NCBI GenBank assembly: GCA_040226215.1
Contig: JAVKFF010000201.1
Location: forward strand, 62,001 to 126,000
Reading direction: 5' to 3'
DNA from: JAVKFF01 sp040226215
GTDB taxonomy: Bacteria; Pseudomonadota; Alphaproteobacteria; DSM-16000; Inquilinaceae
Length of the DNA stretch: 64,000 bases
Positions 50,529 through 59,090 of this stretch are shown here, in pieces. The stretch's first letter is position 1. Every line of letters begins with the position of its first letter. Both the position numbers and the translations under genes were made by a program. A model generated the notes under the pieces. The model was not told the DNA's origin. It did not search any database and worked only from the letters and a program-made list of their open reading frames with translations.

Positions 50529-51806
50529 ATGCGCCGATCGATCCTGCTTGCCGCCGCGCCGGCCGCCCTGCTGGCCCTGTCAGCCGCCAGCGCGCAGGCG
50601 CAGCCCGAACCGTCGGCGGTGATGTCCACCTATGCCGACATCGCCCATGCCATGTACGCGGATTCGCTGAGCGCCGCACGCGCGCTGGACGCGGCGATCC
50701 AGGACCTCGTCGCCGATCCCGGCGAGGAGACCCTGGCCGCCGCCCGCGAGGCCTGGCTCGCGGCGCGGGTGCCCTATCAGCAGACCGAGGTCTACCGCTT
50801 CGGCAACCCGATCGTCGACGACTGGGAGGGCCGGGTGAACGCCTGGCCGCTGGACGAGGGGCTGATCGACTATGTCGACACCAGCGCCTATGGCGAGACG
50901 AGCGACGAGAACCTGTTCTACACGGCCAACGTGATCGCCAACCCCGAATTCACCTTCGGCGGCACGACCATCGACGCCTCGGCGATCACGCCGGCGCTGC
51001 TGCAGGACGCCTTGCACGAGGTCGACGGCGTCGAGGCCAATGTCGCCACCGGCTATCACGCCATCGAGTTCCTGCTCTGGGGCCAGGACCTGAACGGCAC
51101 CGCGGCCGGGTCGGGCGACCGGCCGGCGAGCGACTTCGACCCGGCCAATTGCACCGGCGGCGATTGCGAGCGCCGAATCGCGTATCTGACGGCCGCGTCG
51201 GCGCTGCTGATCAGCGATCTGGAGGAGATGGTCGCCAACTGGGCCGAGGGCGGCGCGGCGCGCGAGACGATGATGGCCGACCCCGAGGTCGCCGGCCCGT
51301 CGGCGATCGTCACCGGCCTCGGCAGCCTGTCATATGGCGAGCTGGCGGGCGAGCGCATGCAGCTCGGCCTGCTGCTGCACGACCCGGAGGAGGAGCACGA
51401 CTGCTTCTCCGACAACACCCACAACTCGCACTACTTCGACCAGATGGGCATGCAGGCCGTCTACACCGGCGAATACATCCGCATCGATGGCAGCGTGGTC
51501 GGCGGCCCGTCCTTCGGCGATCTGGTGGCGGCCGCCGACCCGGCGCTGCACGAGGAGATCATGGCCCGGCTGGCCGCGACAAATTCGGCCATGGAGGTGA
51601 TGGTCGAAACGGCAGAGGGTGGCATGGCCTACGACCAGATGCTGGGCGAGGGCAATGCGGCGGGCAATGCCATCCTGCAGGACGTGATCGACAGCCTGGT
51701 GGCCCAGGCCGAGAGCTTCGAGCAGGCAGTCGTGGCTCTCGACCTCGAGATCGGCCCCTTCGAGGGCTCCGACAGCCTGGACGACCCGAACGCGGTCTTC
51801 CAGTAG
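50529..51806 (+). CDS. Imelysin-family (peptidase M75/IrpA-like) iron-regulated protein
   Basis: This 425-residue exported protein has a signal peptide of about residues 1-24 (ALSAASAQA). The imelysin GxHxxE motif is GYHAIE at residues 175-180, followed by FLLWGQDL. Other typical parts are PYQQTEVYRFGNPIVDDWEG and DCFSDNTHNSHYFDQMG. Imelysins are periplasmic or outer-membrane-linked proteins with an EfeO-like fold that bind iron; peptidase activity is doubtful for most. It heads the imelysin-DUF1111-imelysin-DUF1513 set and follows a Fur box, so it is probably part of an iron uptake system. Confidence 0.92.
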   Translation: MRRSILLAAAPAALLALSAASAQAQPEPSAVMSTYADIAHAMYADSLSAARALDAAIQDLVADPGEETLAAAREAWLAARVPYQQTEVYRFGNPIVDDWEGRVNAWPLDEGLIDYVDTSAYGETSDENLFYTANVIANPEFTFGGTTIDASAITPALLQDALHEVDGVEANVATGYHAIEFLLWGQDLNGTAAGSGDRPASDFDPANCTGGDCERRIAYLTAASALLISDLEEMVANWAEGGAARETMMADPEVAGPSAIVTGLGSLSYGELAGERMQLGLLLHDPEEEHDCFSDNTHNSHYFDQMGMQAVYTGEYIRIDGSVVGGPSFGDLVAAADPALHEEIMARLAATNSAMEVMVETAEGGMAYDQMLGEGNAAGNAILQDVIDSLVAQAESFEQAVVALDLEIGPFEGSDSLDDPNAVFQ

Positions 51807-51963
51807 CGGGCGGGTCGACGCGCCCAGGCCCGTGACGGCGGGCGATCGGCGGCCCGGGGGGACACCGGTGGCCGCCGTCCCCGTCCGTTTCGGGCGGGGG
51901 GCGCCGCCGACCCCCTCGCGCAGGCGGACGACAACCGGGCAGACGGTGCTGGCACGATTTTCC

Positions 51964-53433
51964 ATGGAGTTGAAGGCGGTCCTGGTCACCGCCCTGGTCT
52001 TCGCGGTACCCGTCGTGGCCGGCGAGCTGGACATCCTCGTCCCCGACCCGCCCTATGACCAGGCAGAGCGCTTCGAAGCCAATTCCGGCGGTGCCGGCAG
52101 CGTCCGCGAGCCGCTGAACCAGAACGCCTTCTCCCAGCCGGCGGCCAATCTGAGCTTCGCCGAGCGCGCCGACTTCAACATCGGCAACGCGATCTTCCGC
52201 CGGCTCTGGGTCAGCGCGCCCTCGTCCACGGCGGCCTCGGACGGGCTTGGTCCGCTCTACAACTCGCGCGGCTGTCAGAGCTGCCATCTGCGCGACGGGC
52301 GCGGCCATCCGCCGGCGGCCAATTTCCCGGAGGACAACGCCGAATCGATGCTGCTGCGGCTGAGCCGCCCGCCGGTCACCGGAGAGGAGGCCGATCTCCT
52401 CGCCTCCGGCCGGATCAACAGCCTGCCGGACCCGGTCTATGGCGGTCAGTTGCAGGATCTGGGCCTCCCCGACCAGCCGGCAGAGGGACATATCCACACC
52501 ACCTGGGCGGAGGTGCCGGTCGCGCTGGCCGACGGCACGGTCGTCGAGCTGCGCCGGCCCGAGTACTCGATCACCGATCTCGCCTACGGCCCGCTCGCCC
52601 CGGACATCATGCTGTCGCCGCGCATCGCCACGCCGATGATCGGGCTCGGCCTCCTGGAGGCGATCCCGGCGGAGCGCATCCTCTCGCTGGCCGATCCGGA
52701 CGACGCCGACGGCGACGGTATCTCCGGCCGGCCGAACATGGTGTGGAGCGAGGAGTTCCAGGAGCTGATGCTGGGCCGCTTCGGCTGGAAGGCGAACGAG
52801 CCGACGCTGAACCAGCAGAACGCGCATGCCTTCGCCGGCGATATCGGCCTGTCGAGTCCGCTCGCCCCCCGGGCCTGGGGCGACTGCACGGAGAACCAGA
52901 TCGCCTGCCGCGAGGCGTTGCACGGCGACAGCGATGAGACGCCCGGCATCGAGATCCCGGACTCGCTGATGCAGCCGCTGCTGTTCTACACCCGCCACCT
53001 GGCCGTGCCGGCCCGGCGCGGCGTGGAGGATCCGGAGGTGCTGGCCGGCCGCGCCCTGTTCTATGGCACAGGCTGCGACGCCTGCCATGTCTCGCGCCAC
53101 ATCACGGCGGAGGACGCGGCGACCGACGCGCTCTCCCGCCAGCTGATCTGGCCCTATACCGACCTCCTGCTGCACGACATGGGGCCGGGCCTGGCGGACG
53201 ACCGGCCGGACGGCCAGGCGACCGGCCAGGAATGGCGTACGCCGCCACTGTGGGGTATCGGCCTCACCGAGGCGGTCAGCGGTCACACCTTCTTCCTGCA
53301 TGACGGCCGGGCGCGCGACCTGACCGAGGCGATCCTCTGGCATGGCGGCGAGGCCCAGGCGCAGCGCGACACATTCGCCGGCATGAGCGCCGAGGAGCGC
53401 GAGGCCTTGATTGCCTTCCTCAATTCGCTCTGA
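51964..53433 (+). CDS. DUF1111 di-haem cytochrome c/peroxidase-like protein
   Basis: The 489-residue version starts at the ATG at 51964, just before a hydrophobic export signal; a GTG at 51946 is also possible. Two haem c sites are visible: CQSCH (residues 104-108) and CDACH (371-375). The region GLGPLYNSRGCQSCHLRDGR and the later FFLHDGRARDLTEAILWHGG are characteristic of DUF1111 'thiol oxidoreductase' proteins, distantly related to MauG-type di-haem enzymes. It lies between two imelysin genes and shares its stop with the next start (TGATG). An electron-transfer or iron-redox role in the imelysin system is inferred. Confidence 0.9.
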   Translation: MELKAVLVTALVFAVPVVAGELDILVPDPPYDQAERFEANSGGAGSVREPLNQNAFSQPAANLSFAERADFNIGNAIFRRLWVSAPSSTAASDGLGPLYNSRGCQSCHLRDGRGHPPAANFPEDNAESMLLRLSRPPVTGEEADLLASGRINSLPDPVYGGQLQDLGLPDQPAEGHIHTTWAEVPVALADGTVVELRRPEYSITDLAYGPLAPDIMLSPRIATPMIGLGLLEAIPAERILSLADPDDADGDGISGRPNMVWSEEFQELMLGRFGWKANEPTLNQQNAHAFAGDIGLSSPLAPRAWGDCTENQIACREALHGDSDETPGIEIPDSLMQPLLFYTRHLAVPARRGVEDPEVLAGRALFYGTGCDACHVSRHITAEDAATDALSRQLIWPYTDLLLHDMGPGLADDRPDGQATGQEWRTPPLWGIGLTEAVSGHTFFLHDGRARDLTEAILWHGGEAQAQRDTFAGMSAEEREALIAFLNSL

Positions 53434-54517
53434 TGGAGATCCGCCCGATGTTCCCCCTCCGCAACCTGGCCGGCAGTCTGGCGATCTGCATGGCGATGGC
53501 CGCCACCCCCGCCGCGGCCCAGGACGGCCTGGTCGCCATCGACTACGAGAGCCTCAACCAGGCGATCATCGATGGGCAGATCGTGCCGGCCCATGACGCG
53601 TTCGTCGCCGCGACAGAGGCGCTGGAGACGACGCTCGGTGACTTCTGCGACGGGTCCGTCGACAATCTGGATGCCGTCATCGCGGCCTATCATGGCGCCT
53701 ATGACGACTGGATGGCGCTCAGCTGGATCAATTTCGGACCGGAGACATTGTTCATGCGCCCGGTGCGCGTGCACTTCTGGCCGGACAGGCGCAACGCGCT
53801 GGGGCGCCAGCTGGGCGAATTGCTGAACGCTCCGCGCGACGACTTGCTCGATCCCGCGACACTCGGCGAGACCAGCGTCGCCCTGCAAGGGCTGCCCGCT
53901 CTCGAACGGCTGCTGTTCGAGGTCGAGGGCCTCGCGGCTGGCAGCTACGCCTGCGATCTTGCCCGGTCGATCGCGGCGAACCTGCACGCGATCGGCCAGG
54001 ATCTGGCACGGGCCTGGGCGGACCCGGAAGAACGCCGGCTTTCGCTGCCGAGCGGCCAGGACCTGACGAACGCCATGTTCCAGGCGGTCTACGAGCATTT
54101 CGAGATGATCCTGTTCCGCAAGCTGGCGCCCGCGCTTGGCAATCCGCGGAGGAGGCGCGGCCGAGGCTGGCGGAGAACTGGCGCAGCGAGCGCGCGCTCG
54201 ACAATATCGAGATCAACCTCAGGGCGATGCTGGGCGTCTTCGAGAATGGCGACGGTCTGGGTTTCGCCGATGTCGTGCGCAGCCCGGTCGGTGCGCGGTC
54301 GCTGGCCGATTCCATGGTGAACGGCCTGCGGGACGCGATCGGGGAGGCGGAAGACCTCAGCAGCTACACGATCGCGGAACTGGTCAGTGACCCTGGCTTG
54401 CGCGAGCGTCTGATCGACATGGGCGCCGGCGCCAACCGGGTGCGCCGCCTCTGGGCGGATGCCGTCGGCCCCGCACTCAACCTCAATCTCGGCTTCAACG
54501 CGCAGGATGGCGACTGA
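53433..54517 (+). pseudogene. Second imelysin-family gene, interrupted by a single-base frameshift
   Basis: The frame from 53433 encodes a signal peptide (to about residue 30) and an imelysin-like protein (e.g. FGPETLFMRPVRVHFWPDRR, LQGLPALERLLFEVEG). After codon 235 (around 54141) it turns into Arg/Ser-rich nonsense ending at 54320. The continuing homologous sequence (SAEEARPRLAENWRSERALD, then LGVFENGDGLGFADVV) is in another frame from 54143 to the TGA at 54515-54517. Adding one base near 54141-54142 restores 361 codons, so a one-base deletion or a sequencing error explains the break. The neighbours and the stop/start overlap with DUF1111 show that it belongs to the operon. Confidence 0.82.
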
Positions 54518-54518
54518 G

Positions 54519-55649
54519 ATGCGCCTCGCCAGACGCCCGCTCATCGCCGCGCTGCCGTCGCTGGCGGCGATCGGCACCCTGCCGGCCTGGATGCCGGGTC
54601 GAACGCGGGCCAGCGAACCGGAAGACCCTCCGCGGCTTTTCCTCTCCGCCGGCGCGGACGCGGGCCTGGTCCACCACGTCGCCGGCTTCGACGGTGACGG
54701 CGAGACGCTCTTCGCCCATCGGCTGCCCGGGCGCGGCCACCACGTGGCGGTCAGCCCGGACCGTCGCACGGCCGTGGTCTGCGCCAGGAGGGCGGGCCGC
54801 TTCGCGCTGATGGTGAACCTCGCCGATTTCGCCGTCACCCACCGCATCGACGCGGCGGACAACCGGCACTTCTATGGCCATTCGGCGTTCTCGGCCGACG
54901 GCCGGCTGCTGTTCACGACCGAGAACGCCTACGACCTTGGCGAGGGGCGCATCGGAATCTACGACGCGGCCGACGGCTATCGGCGGATCGGCGAATGGGA
55001 CGCCCGCGGCATCGGACCGCACCAGGTGCTGCTGCATCCCGATGGCGAGACGCTGATCGTCGCCAATGGCGGCATCCTGACCCATCCGGACAGCGGCCGG
55101 GAGATGCTGAACCTCGATACCATGGCGCCCAATCTGGCGCTGATCGACGCCAGGGACGGCACCCTGGTCGGCCGCGTCGACATGCCGGACGACCTGCACC
55201 GGCTTTCCAGCCGCCACATCGCCGTCGCGGGTGATGGCCGTATCGCCGTGGTGATGCAGTACCAGGGCGACGCGGGCGATCTGCCGCCGCTCGTCGCCAC
55301 GGTCGACGGGCCGGGCGGCTTCCGCTTCGGGGAACTGCCGGAGCCGGTGCTGTTCCAGATGGCCAATTATTGCGGCAGCACGAGTTTCGCCCGCGACGGC
55401 GCCAGCTTCGGCGTCTCCAGTCCGCGTGGCGGCGTGTTCACCTTCTGGAGTCGCGACGGCGAGTTCCTGACCTCCGTATCAGTGGGCGACGGTTGCGGCA
55501 TCGCCGCCGACGGGCGGCCGGGCGGCTACATCCTGTCGAGCGGCACCGGCGGGCTGTGGCGCTTCAGCCTGGCGGACCAGCGGCTGGAGCGCCTGGTCGC
55601 GCCCGGCCAGCCGATCGCCCACTGGGACAACCACCTCACGGCCACCTGA
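54519..55649 (+). CDS. DUF1513 beta-propeller protein of the imelysin operon
   Basis: This 376-residue protein starts at the ATG at 54519, one base after the imelysin stop; an in-frame ATG at 54507 is possible. The N-terminus MRLARRPLIAALPSLAAIG has twin arginines and a hydrophobic stretch, suggesting Tat-type export. The mature part has propeller features of DUF1513 (GHHVAVSPDRRTAVVCAR, HFYGHSAFSADGRLLFTTEN, GIGPHQVLLHPDGETLIVA, MANYCGSTSFARDGASFGVS). It ends the iron-linked operon. Its molecular role is unknown; it commonly accompanies imelysin and DUF1111 proteins. Confidence 0.9.
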   Translation: MRLARRPLIAALPSLAAIGTLPAWMPGRTRASEPEDPPRLFLSAGADAGLVHHVAGFDGDGETLFAHRLPGRGHHVAVSPDRRTAVVCARRAGRFALMVNLADFAVTHRIDAADNRHFYGHSAFSADGRLLFTTENAYDLGEGRIGIYDAADGYRRIGEWDARGIGPHQVLLHPDGETLIVANGGILTHPDSGREMLNLDTMAPNLALIDARDGTLVGRVDMPDDLHRLSSRHIAVAGDGRIAVVMQYQGDAGDLPPLVATVDGPGGFRFGELPEPVLFQMANYCGSTSFARDGASFGVSSPRGGVFTFWSRDGEFLTSVSVGDGCGIAADGRPGGYILSSGTGGLWRFSLADQRLERLVAPGQPIAHWDNHLTAT

Positions 55650-55676
55650 GCGCGGTCCAGCCGACACCAGCCGCGC

Positions 55677-56444
55677 CTACAGCCAATAGGGCGGGTACCT
55701 GTAATAGTCGTGCAGGCGCGCCTCGTAGTCGCGGTCGACCCAGCTTTCCGGCTCGTAGGGCGGGCTGTTCTTCACCGCCTCGCGGTCCAGCTTCACCCAG
55801 AGCTCGCGGTCGTGCCAGTTGATGCCCTCCGCCCAGCGCGGCGCGATCAGCACCCGGCGGCCGGGCAGCCAGTTGCCGGTATCGACCACGATGTAGCGGA
55901 TCGACCAGTCAGCGGTGTCGATGATGAAGTCGTCGACATGGCCGATCCGGTCGTCGGTGGCGTGGATGTGGTAGCCCTCGACCTCGCGCGCGCTGCGCAG
56001 GTCGGGCGAGCCCTGCTGCTCGGCCGCCCGGGCGGCGTCGGCGGCGGCGGCGGGCGGCGGGGCGGCCTCGTGCCGGTGCACGGGCGGGATCAGCGGCGCC
56101 ACCGTCACGCCGGCGGTGTAGGTGTCCCAGTAGTAGGGCCAGCCATACCAGTCGCGGGTGGCGATCTCCTTCTGGCGCGACACCGGGAGGTCGCTCTCGA
56201 TCTCCGGCGACTCGTCGATCTGCTGCTTGGTCAGGGAGACGAAGACCTCTTCGTTCTCCACGTCGACGCGGTCGATCGATTCCGGCGCCAGCAGGACCTT
56301 GTGGCCGAACAGCCAGCCGGTGTCGACGACCAGGTAGCGAACGGTCCAGCCGTGATCGTCGAAGAAGATGTCGCTCGCCTTGCCGAGCGAACCGTCGGTG
56401 GCGTGCATGTGGTAGCCGCGGATCGCGTTCAGACGGATCAACAT
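55677..56444 (-). CDS. Tandem PRC-barrel domain protein
   Basis: This 255-residue protein starts at 56444 (MLIRLNAIRGYHMHATDGSL). Two PRC-barrel repeats are obvious: residues about 7-75 (GYHMHATDGSLGKASDIFFD, RYLVVDTGWLFGHKVLLAPE) and about 160-235 (GYHIHATDDRIGHVDDFIID, RYIVVDTGNWLPGRRVLIAP). They are joined by an Ala/Pro-rich linker and a WYGWPYYWDTYTAG segment. The tail is aromatic-rich. No signal or membrane segment is seen. PRC barrels bind proteins or RNA; standalone tandem versions are often stress- or storage-associated with unknown function. Confidence 0.88.
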   Translation of the reverse strand: MLIRLNAIRGYHMHATDGSLGKASDIFFDDHGWTVRYLVVDTGWLFGHKVLLAPESIDRVDVENEEVFVSLTKQQIDESPEIESDLPVSRQKEIATRDWYGWPYYWDTYTAGVTVAPLIPPVHRHEAAPPPAAAADAARAAEQQGSPDLRSAREVEGYHIHATDDRIGHVDDFIIDTADWSIRYIVVDTGNWLPGRRVLIAPRWAEGINWHDRELWVKLDREAVKNSPPYEPESWVDRDYEARLHDYYRYPPYWL

Positions 56445-56692
56445 GGTTCTGCCCTCGTGTGTGCCTGTGCGGGTGGGGCGGGCCCGTGCGTCGGCCCTTG
56501 CCTCGTCACACCGCTTCAACGTCGTCGGACGCCCCTTTGTTCCGCCTGCAACGCGGGCGTATCGGAGTGCGCATCGGGCGTGGAACGAATTGGAGACGAC
56601 CGCGTTGACGGCATCGACGGACGGACCCGTGCGGGCGCAGCCGATGTCTTCGCGGGCTGCCATTGGATTATCGAATGTGGAAGGAACGACCC

Positions 56693-58138
56693 GTGTCGCG
56701 CCTGATCGCCGTTTCGAACCGGGTTCCCGATCCCAAGGAGGGACCGGGCAGTGGTGGGCTGGCCGTGGCGCTGACATCGGCGTTGAAGGAGCGCGGCGGT
56801 CTCTGGTTCGGCTGGAGCGGACGCAGGGTCGACAAACCGTCCGACGAGGCGACGCTGATCGCGATGGACGGCTTCACGCTCGGCACGCTCGACCTGTCGC
56901 CCGAAGAGTACGAGGGGTACTACGCCCAGCACGCAAACCAGGGGCTGTGGCCGCTCTGTCACGGCCGTCTCGACCTGACCCATTTCGACCATCACGCGCA
57001 TGACGGCTATCGCGCCGTGAACCGCCGGTTTGCCGGGGCAATCGTTCCCCATCTGCGGGCCGGAGACCTGATCTGGGCGCACGACTACCATCTGGTACCG
57101 CTGGGCTCGGCGTTGCGCGAGCGTGGCGTGGCGGCGCCCATCGGCTTCTTCCTGCACATCCCATTCCCGCCGCCGGAGAATCTGGCCATCCTGCCCTGGA
57201 GCCGGCAGCTGCTGCACGACCTCTGCGCCTATGACGTCGTCGGCTTCCAGACCGCGCGCTGCCTGCACAATTTCAACCAGGCGCTGGCGGACTATCACGG
57301 CGACACCGCGGCGCGACGCCAGGCGGTCCCCCATTGCCATGTCGGCAAGGCCGACGCCTATCCGATCAGCATCGACACGCGCGCCTTCACCGAGACCGCG
57401 CGCTCGGAGAAGGTGCGCCGCTGGGGCGAGCGGCTGAAGGGATGGCGGCGCCAGCAGAGCTGGGCGGTCGGCGTCGAGCGCCTCGACTACACCAAGGGGT
57501 TGGCCGAACGCTTCGCCGCGCTGGAACTGCTGTTGCAGGCGAAACCCGAATGGCAGGGCCGGCTCACCTTGATCCAGATCGCCGCGCCGTCGCGGGAATC
57601 GGTCCAGGAGTACCAGGAAATGCAGGCCGAGCTGGAAGCCCAGACCGGCCGCATCAACGCGCGCTATGGCAGGCTGGACTGGGCGCCGATCCGCTATCTG
57701 AACCGCCCTTACGACCACACCAGGCTGGCCGCGCTGTTCCAGGTCTCCCGGGTCGGCGTGGTGACGCCCCTGCGCGACGGGATGAACCTCGTTGCCAAGG
57801 AATACGTCGCCGCGCAGGACCCGGAGGATCCGGGCGTGCTGGTGCTGTCGGAGTTCGCTGGGGCGGCGGAGGTGCTTGCGGACGCCCTGCTGGTCAATCC
57901 CTACGACACGGAGGCGATGGCCGACGCATTGCACCGTGCGCTGACCATGCCGCTCGACGAGCGCCGCCGCCGCTGGAGGCGCATGATGGCGCATCTGGAA
58001 CGCCACGACGTCTATGCATGGAGCGGCCGTTTCCTGGACGACCTTGCCGCGGCGGCCCGCGGCTCGACCGGAGGTGCTGTCTCGGGAGGTGCTGTCTCGG
58101 CCGGCAGCCGGCACTCGATCGACGGCGATGCCGCCTAG
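56693..58138 (+). CDS. otsA: Alpha,alpha-trehalose-6-phosphate synthase
   Basis: This 481-residue GT20 enzyme starts at GTG 56693, seven bases after GGAAGGA; this start yields MSRLIAVSNRVPDPKEG. Motifs for UDP-glucose and glucose-6-phosphate binding are present: GGLAVALTSALKERGGLWFGW, LIWAHDYHLVPLG, FFLHIPFPPPENL, VGVERLDYTKGLAERF and TPLRDGMNLVAKEYVAAQD (the first is split across variants). It makes the osmoprotectant precursor trehalose-6-phosphate. No otsB phosphatase is adjacent. The last ~25 residues contain a tandem 15-base repeat (58070-58099, encoding GGAVS-like units). The stop overlaps that of the debris on the other strand. Confidence 0.94.
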   Translation: MSRLIAVSNRVPDPKEGPGSGGLAVALTSALKERGGLWFGWSGRRVDKPSDEATLIAMDGFTLGTLDLSPEEYEGYYAQHANQGLWPLCHGRLDLTHFDHHAHDGYRAVNRRFAGAIVPHLRAGDLIWAHDYHLVPLGSALRERGVAAPIGFFLHIPFPPPENLAILPWSRQLLHDLCAYDVVGFQTARCLHNFNQALADYHGDTAARRQAVPHCHVGKADAYPISIDTRAFTETARSEKVRRWGERLKGWRRQQSWAVGVERLDYTKGLAERFAALELLLQAKPEWQGRLTLIQIAAPSRESVQEYQEMQAELEAQTGRINARYGRLDWAPIRYLNRPYDHTRLAALFQVSRVGVVTPLRDGMNLVAKEYVAAQDPEDPGVLVLSEFAGAAEVLADALLVNPYDTEAMADALHRALTMPLDERRRRWRRMMAHLERHDVYAWSGRFLDDLAAAARGSTGGAVSGGAVSAGSRHSIDGDAA

Positions 58139-58326
58139 CCGCCGGCGGGCCCGTCCGTGAAGGCCCGCAGCAAGGCCTGGTTGAAGGCGTCGAGATCGTC
58201 CGGCCGGCGGCTGGTGACCAGCCCGTCCTCCGACACGACGGCCTCGTCGACCCAGGTGGCGCTGGCATTCTCCAGATCCGTCTGCAGCGACGGATAGGAG
58301 GTGAGGCGACGGCCGTCGGCCACGCC
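58135..58326 (-). pseudogene. C-terminal remnant of a DJ-1/PfpI-family protein
   Basis: The minus-strand frame ending at the TAG at 58135-58137 encodes about 63 residues including LTSYPSLQTDLENASATWVD and EDGLVTSRRPDDLDAFNQAL. These match the C-terminus of type-1 glutamine amidotransferase-like PfpI/YhbO proteins. The catalytic Cys domain (about 120 residues upstream) is absent; sequence beyond 58326 loses all similarity. Its stop overlaps the otsA stop. A truncation by deletion or rearrangement is likely. Family recognition is from memory and was not searched. Confidence 0.7.
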
Positions 58327-58507
58327 CCTCGACCGGCCCCCACGGGCGGGCGACCGGGCATCGCTGTCTGATGAGCGCGCCATCGCGGCGAAGGTTGCGA
58401 TGGCACGTCCGGAAGGAGGAAGATTTCGCCGACGGGCGGCGTTGACCGATGTCGAGAGCGCGCGATGGAGAAGACGACAGGGATGAGCGGCTGGCGATAC
58501 AGTCTCG

Positions 58508-58738
58508 ATGAGGAGGAGCAGAAGCTTCTGCAACCCGCCGGGCATCAGCCGCAAGACCTCTCCCTTCTCCGACCCGGTGAAGGAGAGCGGTGTGACCTGG
58601 GTGAAACCGGAGATCGTGGGCGCGTTCGGCTTCACCGAGTGGACGACCGCCGGGCGACTGCGGCACCCCCGCTTCCTCGGGCTGCGCCGCGACAAGCCGG
58701 CATGCGCGGTGGTGCGCGAACGCGCCGATGACCGTTGA
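58508..58738 (+). pseudogene. C-terminal remnant of an ATP-dependent DNA ligase (LigD-type)
   Basis: The last ~60 codons before the TGA at 58736-58738 read TWVKPEIVGAFGFTEWTTAG and then RLRHPRFLGLRRDKPACAVV. This is the OB-fold end of LigD-type ATP-dependent DNA ligases (a WV-PE-V-F-EWT-G-LRHP-F-GLR-DK pattern). The upstream adenylation domain with the KxDG lysine is missing. The segment before about 58550 has no similarity. It is most simply read as the tail of a deleted ligase gene, adjacent to two other shortened genes. Confidence 0.7.
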
Positions 58739-58757
58739 CACAAGGAACGAGGCGGCG

Positions 58758-59081
58758 ATGACCGACACCATCGACACAGTGCTCGGCGGATATGGCCGGA
58801 CCTACAGCGCGGAACAGGAGCGCTTGAAGGCCTGCAAGGGTATCGGCGACGTCGGGGTCGACATCCTGTTCCGCGAGCTGCAGGCGGTCTGGCCGGAACT
58901 CTGTCCCTTCGCCGATCGCAAGGCGCTGGAGGCGGCGGAGAAGCTGGGTCTGCCGGGCGCGGCGGACAAGCTGTCCCGGCTGGTCGCTCGGGAGGACTTC
59001 CCGCGCCTCGTCGCCGCTTTGGTGCGCGCCGCGCAGGCGAAAGCCCTCGAGCCGGTCGCTCGGGCGGCCGCTGTGGGCTGA
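58758..59081 (+). CDS. Short HhH-type protein, probably an internally deleted HhH-GPD glycosylase relative
   Basis: This 107-residue protein starts at the ATG at 58758 with GAGG upstream. The helix-hairpin-helix motif is LKACKGIGDVGVDILFREL (about residues 23-41), followed by PFADRKALEAAEKLGLP. This resembles the C-terminal half of HhH-GPD base-excision family proteins, which are about 220 residues. The first 15 residues (MTDTIDTVLGGYGRTYSAE) look like the N-terminus of the same family, so about 100 internal residues seem to be missing. It may be non-functional or a small DNA-binding protein. It is only nine bases before the next gene. Confidence 0.6.
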   Translation: MTDTIDTVLGGYGRTYSAEQERLKACKGIGDVGVDILFRELQAVWPELCPFADRKALEAAEKLGLPGAADKLSRLVAREDFPRLVAALVRAAQAKALEPVARAAAVG

Positions 59082-59090
59082 GCGGTCGCC

